DNA of 48,283 bases from a virus, in the IMG/VR virus record IMGVR_UViG_3300035210_000071, positions 1 through 48,283 of that record; one strand, 5' to 3'. Below are positions 22,000 to 28,680 of the stretch, piece by piece. A model generated the notes under the pieces. The model did not search any database, was not told where the DNA came from, and saw only the letters and a program-made list of their open reading frames with translations. How positions within the stretch are numbered: position 1 is the stretch's first letter; each line of letters opens with the position of its first letter. The position numbers and the translations under genes were made by a program.

Positions 22000-22416
22000 A
22001 TGAGCGACGCCGCGGGGTGGCCACAGCCAATATCTGACATGACACCATCAGCTCAGGTAATGCTGGCCGAGCGCCGATTGAACTATTGCCGCGACATCAA
22101 CAGCGATCGGAAGTATTTCGTTTTCCTATCAAAGATTGATGTGCTGGATAATCGTCAATACGACAACTGGCGGCTTTGGGTTCTCTTCAAGTTTAGGCAG
22201 CGCGCCATAGGTAAGGCCGCGTTTGAAATCGGGCTGCTTCTGCCAAACCACATCAGACCCGACCAAAGCATAGATAGGGCGGGGCTCCGGAAGGCTGCGC
22301 GCATGCAGGAAACCAAAACACTCAACAAGCACCTCGACGCGTTGGCCAAGGCCGGACCCACAGACTTCCGCGGCCTTGAAATGTGGCCCCACCCAATCCG
22401 GGGAACGTCCACCTAG
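22000..22416 (+). CDS. Lower-GC hypothetical protein (138 aa)
   Basis: Clearly AT-richer than its neighbours over most of its length, suggesting later acquisition. The protein starts SDAAGWPQPISD and has YFVFLSKIDVLDNRQYDNWR, then helical segments ending in FRGLEMWPHP. A GGGAGAGG site precedes the ATG. No family recognised; it might be an accessory gene of the moron type. Confidence 0.6.
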   Translation: MSDAAGWPQPISDMTPSAQVMLAERRLNYCRDINSDRKYFVFLSKIDVLDNRQYDNWRLWVLFKFRQRAIGKAAFEIGLLLPNHIRPDQSIDRAGLRKAARMQETKTLNKHLDALAKAGPTDFRGLEMWPHPIRGTST

Positions 22417-22454
22417 CTATCTCGGGCAGTTAGGTAGGCCGTCTCAGCAAGCGC

Positions 22455-22477
22455 GAGATTCTCGGCCCCGGAATCTC
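22455..22477 (+). promoter_or_regulatory. Intergenic hairpin
   Basis: GAGATTC (22455-22461) pairs with GAATCTC (22471-22477); the loop can extend the stem by CGG/CCG. No U run follows. It lies between convergent genes and just left of the FNR-type palindrome. Confidence 0.4.
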
Positions 22478-22507
22478 ACCCGGTGGGAGAGCCGCGCCCG
22501 GAGAGAT

Positions 22508-22521
22508 TTGATCCAGATCAA
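22508..22521. promoter_or_regulatory. FNR/FixK/ANR-type palindrome
   Basis: TTGATCCAGATCAA is an exact match to the TTGAT-N4-ATCAA consensus bound by oxygen-responsive Crp/Fnr-family regulators of proteobacteria. It sits in a convergent intergenic gap and not upstream of a recognisable gene, so its target, if any, is an unannotated RNA or distant transcript. Confidence 0.5.
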
Positions 22522-22567
22522 GACTGCGTGATGACCTGAAGATCAGTCCGGGCGCGCAACTCCAAAG

Positions 22568-22607
22568 AGCGCAGAGTGCAACTGCGCTTTGTCAACCTAC
22601 GGTTGAC
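22568..22607. terminator. Twin hairpins between convergent genes
   Basis: AGCGCAG/CTGCGCT (22568-22574 with 22582-22588, 7-base loop) followed by TTTG, and GTCAACC/GGTTGAC (22591-22607, 3-base loop) overlapping the stop of the leftward gene. The position between a rightward and a leftward gene suits a weak bidirectional terminator, although U tracts are short. Confidence 0.45.
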
Positions 22608-23151
22608 TTACTTCGATGGTAGCGCCGACAAAGGCCCGTCCCTCTCCTGGGGTCGCATCGGGTAAGCAACTTGGCGGCGGCGCACCCCTCCCTGGCGCCG
22701 CCGCTTCTTTGTCCGCCACCAGCTCGGCAGCGCCCTCGATGGTTTGCCCGTTTGCCATGGCGGTTTGCCCGGCCCGGCGGACCAGCTTCCCTGGTAGGCC
22801 GCGCGCCTCTCGCAGCCTGATCCTGGCGGCACCGTAGGCCTCCCGCGCCACGCTTCGGGGCAGGCTTGGCGCCACGGCGCCCACGGCCGCAACCGCCTGC
22901 AGCAAGGCCGCGAGATCGGCGGTCTCCACCGACACCAGGGCAGGTAAATCCTCCGGTTTGTCCGGTTGTCCCGGCGGTATGACCTGGGTTCCCGCGTCGA
23001 TCGCGGCTTGGGTGTCGACCGCGCGCACCAGGAACTCGGCCATTGTTTCGTCCGCGCGGGTGGCACACGCTGCCATCTTCAGGCGCGTGGCGATCGGCAC
23101 CGCCTTGATCGTCATCGGCTTTTCGGCTTTCGGCAGCTTGCCTTCGGTCAT
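22597..23151 (-). CDS. Putative ribbon-helix-helix-like DNA-binding protein (184 aa)
   Basis: Residues about 13-50 (KAVPIATRLKMAACATRADE, then TMAEFLVRAVDTQAA) have the strand-helix-helix look of RHH proteins such as mobilisation accessory factors. The remaining Ala/Pro-rich region contains a helical REAYGAARIRLREARGLPGK segment. It is divergent from the XRE-domain gene across a 132-bp control region, like a regulator pair. The ATG at 23151 is preferred over the frame extending to 23383. Confidence 0.55.
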   Translation of the reverse strand: MTEGKLPKAEKPMTIKAVPIATRLKMAACATRADETMAEFLVRAVDTQAAIDAGTQVIPPGQPDKPEDLPALVSVETADLAALLQAVAAVGAVAPSLPRSVAREAYGAARIRLREARGLPGKLVRRAGQTAMANGQTIEGAAELVADKEAAAPGRGAPPPSCLPDATPGEGRAFVGATIEVSQP

Positions 23152-23177
23152 CGTTCATCTCCGGCCAAGGAAAACCC

Positions 23178-23198
23178 GTTTTACCATTGGTTTTACCA
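23178..23198. promoter_or_regulatory. Tandem GTTTTACCA operator-like repeats
   Basis: GTTTTACCA occurs at 23178-23186 and 23190-23198, a 12-bp period, in the gap between divergent genes. AAAACC (23171-23176) and GGTTTT (23189-23194) also make an inverted pair. Such tandem sites often bind RHH or XRE regulators, both of which are encoded next door. Confidence 0.45.
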
Positions 23199-23283
23199 GA
23201 TCCGAAATCGGGCAAACCGACTTCGTGTTGACCGGCAACGAAAGCATATGGCATTTCATTGCCTCTAAAGCGAAAGCAAAGCG

Positions 23284-24171
23284 ATGTCACAAAGCGAGCT
23301 ACGCGCACGAATAGCAACATTGGAAAGGAATGGGTGGTCAGCGACGAGAACAAAAACTGGACTGATACAAGTTTCTCATCCATCTGCGTCTAACCATGTT
23401 CTCGTTTCTCCACGAAATCACGGCCAACGAGAGCTCGCAAACTTCGACGCGGCGGTCCGGCGAGCCATCGGGCGAGACAAACAAGCCGCCAAGCCGGACG
23501 CCCAGGAGCGCAAGCCGCCCAAACCCCGGACGCCGGTCACCAACTTCAACATGCCAGCCCTAGCCGGGCAGCGCCTCGCGGCCATGCCGCACACCGAGGC
23601 CTACGCACCGGCCGTCACATCTCCCCAAGTTGAGACCGCCCTCGCCGCCGCCCTGCGGGGCGCCAACCTATCAGCCAGCGACCTGCGGAAAGCAGAGATC
23701 GCCGCCGCCATTGCCCGGCTGCGTGCCGCCCCTGAGCTTGAGCGCAAGCCGCAGGCCTGCCCCGAACCAAGGTCCACGCGCCGGCAGGAGCGGCCCATTC
23801 CTGTCAGGCCACTGGCGCCGTTCGAGGCCCGCCCGCGCGTTTGGGAAAGCTCGACCAGCTTTCTCAATCCAGAGCCCATCGAAACAAAACCGGCGCCAAA
23901 GGCCTACGTGTGGGATCCGATCCGCGGCGGCTTTACCGATGACCTGGCACGCGAGGACGAGGCTCGCCGGATGGCGGCCCGTTGGGGCGCGCACTGGGGC
24001 GCGGCTATCCGGGCCGCTCGGGAGAGGTGCGGATGGAGCCAGGCAGAGCTCGGCGCGCGGATGGGCATGACCGGCATGAGCATCTCGCTGTACGAGCGGC
24101 AGAAGGTGCAGCCGTCAGCGCCCGCGCGGACCAAGTTGCTGAAGCTGCTCGGCGTCACGGTGCCAGCTTGA
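23284..24171 (+). CDS. Chimeric regulator: HicA-like N-terminus and C-terminal XRE domain (295 aa)
   Basis: Residues 1-60 (LERNGWSATRTKTGLIQVSH, then HVLVSPRNHG) resemble the small double-stranded-RNA-binding fold of HicA toxins but lack the GSHH catalytic motif. A long Pro/Arg-rich linker follows. Residues about 238-295 (AAIRAARERCGWSQAELGAR and MGMTGMSISLYERQKVQ) are a standard XRE helix-turn-helix. The first 150 bases are much AT-richer than the rest. It may be the phage repressor. The ribosome site is weak. Confidence 0.65.
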   Translation: MSQSELRARIATLERNGWSATRTKTGLIQVSHPSASNHVLVSPRNHGQRELANFDAAVRRAIGRDKQAAKPDAQERKPPKPRTPVTNFNMPALAGQRLAAMPHTEAYAPAVTSPQVETALAAALRGANLSASDLRKAEIAAAIARLRAAPELERKPQACPEPRSTRRQERPIPVRPLAPFEARPRVWESSTSFLNPEPIETKPAPKAYVWDPIRGGFTDDLAREDEARRMAARWGAHWGAAIRAARERCGWSQAELGARMGMTGMSISLYERQKVQPSAPARTKLLKLLGVTVPA

Positions 24172-24376
24172 CCTCCGCGGCCCCGCAGCAGCACCGGCGG
24201 ATGGCTTCCGCGAGATCAGTCTGCGCGGTGTCGAGGGCTGCCTTCGCTGCGCAAAGCTCGTAGTCCAACTGGTCGACGCGAACGGTGGCGAGCGCGACGG
24301 TGCGCCGCAGGGTGCCGATGAGGTAGGCGGCCTCGCACAGCATCGGCTGTTCCGAGACGTCAAGGTCGAGTGTCAT
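24155..24376 (-). CDS. Small helical protein after the spanin-like pair (73 aa)
   Basis: A mostly helical protein (YLIGTLRRTVALATVRVDQL) ending with CCCGAAEVKLAP. It has a strong AGGAGG site and its ATG overlaps the stop of the lipoprotein gene. Last gene of the long leftward late operon, overlapping the end of the convergent XRE gene by 17 bases. Confidence 0.6.
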   Translation of the reverse strand: MTLDLDVSEQPMLCEAAYLIGTLRRTVALATVRVDQLDYELCAAKAALDTAQTDLAEAIRRCCCGAAEVKLAP

Positions 24377-24762
24377 AGCCCGTCCTCCTTTGTTGCCTCC
24401 ATTAGATACGTGGAGAGCTTTGAAACTGCGTCGCGCGCTTCGGCCAGGGCGTGGCCGTAGCGGGGCCCCGCCGGGGTCTTCTGCAGGATCGCCATCGCGA
24501 CTTGGGCGCGTCTGTTCAGCTTGCGCAGATCGGCCAACTGCAGCGTGCTGGTAGAGGTGGCGGCGACCGAGAAGGAGCTTCCGACTGCGGCCGCATATTC
24601 CTTGCTGAGCTTGCTGGGCGGCTCCGGTTGGCGCGGCGCCTCGGCGGCGACCGCGGGCGGCACTGGAGGCACCGGAAAAGGGGCGGGGAGTTCCTCGCTG
24701 TGCGGCTGGCACGCGGCGAGCATCCACGACAGCGCGAGCCAGCATGCCCGTGCCGTCACCAT
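24373..24762 (-). CDS. Predicted lipoprotein, probable outer-membrane spanin (129 aa)
   Basis: The N-terminus (MVTARACWLALSWMLAAC) is a type II signal peptide with lipobox cysteine C18. A Pro-rich stretch (residues 24-52, PAPFPVPPVPPAV) follows, as in o-spanins such as Rz1, then a helical region. Its ATG lies inside the end of the upstream membrane-anchored coiled-coil gene, the characteristic Rz/Rz1 overlap. The pair would fuse inner and outer membranes at lysis. A general lipoprotein is the alternative. Confidence 0.55.
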   Translation of the reverse strand: MVTARACWLALSWMLAACQPHSEELPAPFPVPPVPPAVAAEAPRQPEPPSKLSKEYAAAVGSSFSVAATSTSTLQLADLRKLNRRAQVAMAILQKTPAGPRYGHALAEARDAVSKLSTYLMEATKEDGL

Positions 24763-25178
24763 TTCCGGGGGACTTTTGGCGCCGGACTGATGAAGTCGAA
24801 GATGAAGCCGACCCGCTCGCGCTCGACGGCCATCTGCTGATGAACACTGACCAGGTCCTCGCGGAGCTTGTCGACCTGGGTCGTGAGTTGGTGCAGCGCG
24901 GCTTCGATGCGGGCGGCTTGGGCGAGATCGGTGTCGCGCAGGGACGATGAAGTCCGGACAACGTCCGCCAGCGTGCCGACGCGGCTGGACAGGGCGCTGG
25001 TGGTTTCCTGTAGGTGCCTGATCTCGCGTTCGGACTCGACGTTCGAGCGCAGATGGTTGGAGAGGCTGGAGGCGAGGCCGAACACGCCGGACAGGCTTGC
25101 GGCAAGCGTTGCAGCGATCCACCAATATCGTTTTGCTACTACAATTCTGCTTTCTTGAGCGGCCGGACGCGCGGTCAT
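24756..25178 (-). CDS. Membrane-anchored coiled-coil protein, probable inner-membrane spanin (140 aa)
   Basis: A short cytosolic N-terminus leads to one transmembrane helix (residues about 18-38, YWWIAATLAASLSGVFGLA), then a long periplasmic coiled coil (REIRHLQETTSALSSRVGTL to LREDLVSVHQQMAVERERVG) and a Pro/Lys tail. Length and design match i-spanins of the Rz type. The gene is separated by about 14 kb from endolysin and holin, which is unusual. Confidence 0.55.
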   Translation of the reverse strand: MTARPAAQESRIVVAKRYWWIAATLAASLSGVFGLASSLSNHLRSNVESEREIRHLQETTSALSSRVGTLADVVRTSSSLRDTDLAQAARIEAALHQLTTQVDKLREDLVSVHQQMAVERERVGFIFDFISPAPKVPRKW

Positions 25179-25233
25179 GCCATTTCGCCGATGTGTTGGC
25201 GGGGCCACCGTTGACCCCGCCTGGTCGTAGCCT

Positions 25234-25572
25234 TCAGCCGGCCGCTGCCGGCGCTTTGGGTGGCGCAGGCTCCGCCGGCTTCTCGGTCGCCGGCTTGTCA
25301 GCGGCCGGCTTCTCGGTCGCGTGCTTCTCGGCTGGCTTGGCTGGTGCTGGCGCGGGTGCGGGCGCCGACGCAAACCCTGTGTTGGCCGCAGCGGCGGTCG
25401 CAAGCGGGAGGATGGCGCTGTCCATTGCGGTGTTGAAAGCGCCAATGGCTGCGGGGTCTGTACCGCAGGCACGGTGCGCCGCTGCGATACCTTGCAGCAG
25501 GAAGATTACGGACTGCGCGACCGTCGTGGTCTCTTCGACCTTCAGGCGCAGGGCTTCAAACTCACCAGCCAT
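25234..25572 (-). CDS. Hypothetical protein with Ala/Pro/Lys-rich C-terminus (112 aa)
   Basis: The first 65 residues are helical (EALRLKVEETTTVAQSVIFL), resembling small phage proteins with a TTVxxSVIxLL motif. The last 45 residues are an Ala-Pro-Lys-Glu repeat (PAEKHATEKPAADKPATEKP). The ATG at 25572 is favoured because of a GGA site eight bases upstream, but 25578 is also possible. It lies between the tail fibre module and the spanin-like pair. Confidence 0.6.
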   Translation of the reverse strand: MAGEFEALRLKVEETTTVAQSVIFLLQGIAAAHRACGTDPAAIGAFNTAMDSAILPLATAAAANTGFASAPAPAPAPAKPAEKHATEKPAADKPATEKPAEPAPPKAPAAAG

Positions 25573-25607
25573 CAGCATGTTCCAGTTCAATGTGCGAGAA
25601 ATTTAGA

Positions 25608-25675
25608 GCGCGGCTGATTGCACCGCGCGATATAGCGGAGGGGCTTAGAGTTACGCCATAAGTTTCACGAGTGAA
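25608..25675. promoter_or_regulatory. Two small palindromes in an intergenic gap
   Basis: GCGCGG/CCGCGC (25608-25613 with 25623-25628) can form a hairpin and TTCACGAGTGAA (25664-25675) is a palindrome with a two-base centre. They lie between the tail-fibre accessory gene and the next leftward gene, so a local promoter or processing site for the lysis-side genes is possible. No good -35/-10 pair was found. Confidence 0.3.
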
Positions 25676-25705
25676 CCATTTACATCCTTTTCCCCTGGGT
25701 GCCGC

Positions 25706-26086
25706 TCAGCCCGGCAACGTTAAGAGTTCTGCCGTTCTGGCGGTGTCGATTGCGCCCTCTGCAACCAGCAGCGCAAGCCAGTTTGCCGCTCGCGGTTGGG
25801 CAAGGTCTATCCAGCCTTGCGCCAGCCCGACTGTCAGGCCGAGCTGAATGGTCGGGTTCGAGAGGCATGCGGCCTGCACTGCTAGTTGTTCCGCTGGCGT
25901 GAAGCGGTCGAGCCACGCCGATGCCGAGATGATCGAGGGCGGCGGCGGCGGCGTGTAGGGGGTTGGCGTGTTGCCTTCCTCCTGCCATTTCAGGAACGCC
26001 TGGTAATCGGTGTTGCCTGGGTCTGCCGGGATGATCGCGCCATCGGCCTCACGGGAGACGGCGCCATTTTCCAGTGCTTGATACAC
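25706..26086 (-). CDS. Tail-fibre assembly-like accessory protein (126 aa)
   Basis: The N-terminus READGAIIPADPGNTDYQAF, then LKWQEEGNTPTPY, is the recurrent opening of phage tail-fibre assembly or fibre-tip accessory proteins (IPxDxxNxDYxxFLxWxxxGNTP). A Pro-rich hinge and a helical domain follow. It lies directly downstream of a fibre gene. Confidence 0.7.
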   Translation of the reverse strand: MYQALENGAVSREADGAIIPADPGNTDYQAFLKWQEEGNTPTPYTPPPPPSIISASAWLDRFTPAEQLAVQAACLSNPTIQLGLTVGLAQGWIDLAQPRAANWLALLVAEGAIDTARTAELLTLPG

Positions 26087-26095
26087 GAGGTTTCC

Positions 26096-27178
26096 TCACA
26101 AATCGGCCGACAGGGTGATGGTGCCGGAGAACATGGTGGCGCCGCCGGCGGAAGACGTGGCGGCATAGTAGGCGGATGACGCGGTGACCGAGGCGGCCGT
26201 CATCGTTGCGGCATTGGTGTAGGCTTGCCCACTGAGGCCAGCGGTGGGCGCCACGCGCATCTGCACCGGATGCATGACGGCGTAGCCGTAAGCCTGCGAG
26301 CCAGAGACGTAGGTTGTCAGCTTCGCCGCCACGATCTGATAGTGCCGCTGACAGGCAGCCAGATCGACGGCGTCGCTGACCGCGCTGAACGGCCTTAGCA
26401 CCGCCGCCTCTTCGAGCATCACGTTGGCAAGCTGCAGGGTGTAGCTCTGCGGGGTGACGCCCCACGAAGCCCAGCCGGCGCCGCCGCTCATGAGGAAGTC
26501 AACGATCAGCTTGTGATCATTCCCGCTGCCAACCGTCTTTCCGGTCAGCGCCGGCAGCGTGAAGGCGGTTGAGAATCGCGTCCACGTCGTCGAGAGGGTC
26601 ACGGCAACGGGCGGCATCTGGACCAGCGCCGAGCCGCCGGCCCCGAAGCTCTGGCCAAGCGAGCACGACAGCTTTGGCGTTCCGGAAGTTGCTCGCGCCG
26701 TAAACGACAGCGTCACGACCTTGCCGGCCAGCCGGCGGACGTTCTCCATGTTCTGGCTGACGCCGCAGAAATCGTTGTAGGCCGAGCCGCCGACCACCAC
26801 GCCCTGCCAGTAATGGCTGACCGACTGGTCGCCGATCGCCGTCCGGTCGGCATCTGACGCGGCAACCAGGGTAGCCGAGTTGGTGCAGCCGGCCGACAGC
26901 CAGATGAACCAGCGGTCGGCGGTGTAGGAGGCCGCCGTTGTCCAAGGCCCGGTGCCGCGTTGCTGGATGCGAAATTGGGCATTCAGAACGTAATTCCGCG
27001 AACCGTTCGAGGCGGAAATCGCCGCGGCGGCGCTGTAGGCGGCAATGTCGGTGTACCCGGCCACGACATAGGCCAGATACCGCGGATAGGCCGTGCCATC
27101 GACGGTGATCGGGTCGTTGTAGCCGTAGCCAGCGAGCAGAGCCGGGTCGATCGTGATGCTGTCCCAAACGTTCACCAT
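26096..27178 (-). CDS. Tail fibre protein with carbohydrate-binding-like domain (360 aa)
   Basis: NYVLNAQFRIQQRGTGPWTT followed by YTADRWFIW is the conserved N-x-x-F-x-I-x-QRG...YTADRW opening of a beta-sandwich domain common in phage tail fibres and related to carbohydrate-binding modules. The following strands (residues 120-260) include AGKVVTLSFTARATSGTPKL. The C-terminal region has a conserved AACQRHYQ motif seen at fibre ends. It should bind host-surface glycans at the tail tip. Confidence 0.75.
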   Translation of the reverse strand: MVNVWDSITIDPALLAGYGYNDPITVDGTAYPRYLAYVVAGYTDIAAYSAAAAISASNGSRNYVLNAQFRIQQRGTGPWTTAASYTADRWFIWLSAGCTNSATLVAASDADRTAIGDQSVSHYWQGVVVGGSAYNDFCGVSQNMENVRRLAGKVVTLSFTARATSGTPKLSCSLGQSFGAGGSALVQMPPVAVTLSTTWTRFSTAFTLPALTGKTVGSGNDHKLIVDFLMSGGAGWASWGVTPQSYTLQLANVMLEEAAVLRPFSAVSDAVDLAACQRHYQIVAAKLTTYVSGSQAYGYAVMHPVQMRVAPTAGLSGQAYTNAATMTAASVTASSAYYAATSSAGGATMFSGTITLSADL

Positions 27179-27188
27179 CGGGTGCGTC

Positions 27189-28676
27189 CTAAGCTATGAT
27201 TTCGGTGAGCTCGAAGGTGGTGTCGATCAGGCCGTGCGTTGCCGCAACGAGCGCGGACAAGGTCGACAGGCGCGACAGGAAGCACTGGCGCGGGAAGTTG
27301 GCCGGATCGTCCGGGTTCCAAACGAAATAGACCTGCCCGGAGACGCCCAGCAGGTATTGCATATCGTTGGCCCACGTCATCGCTTCGGCTTTGGGCAGGT
27401 GGTTGATCGAGAAGCGGGCGACGCGCCGGCGCGCTCGCTGGTCGAAGAAGTCGGCGCCGCCGGCCGTGGTCTGCACCACCGTGCTGTCGTTGTTGGACCA
27501 ATTCGCTCCGTAGACGAAGTTGCGCGTGGGCTGCCAGCCAGCGGCGAACACAAAGCGGGGTAGCTCGAAGTAGCCGTCAGGGTTGCCGACGTCGGAAATC
27601 TCGACCAGCCAGTAGCGGGCATTCTGCGCTGTCGGGAAAACTGTAAGCCACGGCATCGGGTAAATCAGCGCGGTCTCGGGATCCATGCGGCCATCCCACA
27701 GCGATGGGTCGCCCCAAGGAAGCGTTCCGGCGCCAAACAGCACGGAATAGAGGTCTCGCCAGCCGGTATCGACGACCGCGGGGTTGTCAGGGTTGATCGC
27801 TACCGGATCGGCGCCGATCAGGCTCAACCGCTGCAGCTCGGCGGCCGAAAGCTCGCCATCATAGACCGCGGAGTAGAGGGGTGCGCCGGGCCCCATGGCA
27901 GGGCCGGCCTGGTGCCCGGTGTAGATCCACCAAGGCGAGCCGCCGATCGACAGGCTGGTATAGGCCGGGAAGCTGCCGGCCGTGGTGGTTGTGCCGCAGT
28001 GGGTGCCGTTGCAGTAGACCGAGATGCCGCCAGGGGAAAAGCGCACGGCCGCCCGGTTCCGCCCAACGACAACCGGCGCCATATAGACGTTGAAGTTCGG
28101 CGACGTGGAGGTGAAGTAGGTAGTGCCGGCAGCGGTTGAGATGTAGCAGCACTCGGAGAAGCCGGCCGCCGTTGCAAACCCGCCACACGTCCCGGCATTG
28201 GCGGACCCCGTCCATTCCATGATCCAGGTGAACGAGCTTGTATCGGAACCTGGGGGTGGGGTGACGCGCACGCCGGAAACCGGGTAGGCGTTGGCCGTTT
28301 CGTAGCCAATGACCGGATCAACGTAGCCGAACACCTCCGGGCCGAAGCTGGTGGCTGTCGCGAGGTCGAGCGCATAAGACGGCGAAATGTCGGTGGCGCC
28401 GGTGTTGCTGCAGCCGCGCACCCTGATCTTAGCCGTGCGCGAGGCGTTCGAGCGCGGCATGGCCACCAGGCGCACGCCGCGCGTCAGCCCGAGATCGGCC
28501 CAGAACTTCGTCGACGCAGCGAGCGTGTCAGCGGACCGGGCAACGCTGGCGAAGTCGCGCTTGAGCAGGTTGGACAGCGGCAGCGCGCCGCTCCACGAAC
28601 CGCCGGACAACGCTACCGTCGTGATCGAGGCATCGGGATAGAGATAGTCGGGATAGCCGAGAACGAGGTTGCCCAA
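27189..28676 (-). CDS. Tail tip structural protein with an inserted lectin-like domain (495 aa)
   Basis: The N-terminal part (GNLVLGYPDYLYPDASITTV, LVAMPRSNASRTAKIRV) and the C-terminal part (ISDVGNPDGYFELPRFVFAA, FVWNPDDPANFPR) form one tail structural domain. Residues about 120-300 look like a concanavalin/LamG insert: FTWIMEWTG, a strand-rich centre, then YSAVYDGELSAAELQRLSLI. It lies between the tip hub-like gene and the fibre gene with near-zero gaps. Confidence 0.65.
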   Translation of the reverse strand: MGNLVLGYPDYLYPDASITTVALSGGSWSGALPLSNLLKRDFASVARSADTLAASTKFWADLGLTRGVRLVAMPRSNASRTAKIRVRGCSNTGATDISPSYALDLATATSFGPEVFGYVDPVIGYETANAYPVSGVRVTPPPGSDTSSFTWIMEWTGSANAGTCGGFATAAGFSECCYISTAAGTTYFTSTSPNFNVYMAPVVVGRNRAAVRFSPGGISVYCNGTHCGTTTTAGSFPAYTSLSIGGSPWWIYTGHQAGPAMGPGAPLYSAVYDGELSAAELQRLSLIGADPVAINPDNPAVVDTGWRDLYSVLFGAGTLPWGDPSLWDGRMDPETALIYPMPWLTVFPTAQNARYWLVEISDVGNPDGYFELPRFVFAAGWQPTRNFVYGANWSNNDSTVVQTTAGGADFFDQRARRRVARFSINHLPKAEAMTWANDMQYLLGVSGQVYFVWNPDDPANFPRQCFLSRLSTLSALVAATHGLIDTTFELTEIIA

Positions 28677-28680
28677 GCGT

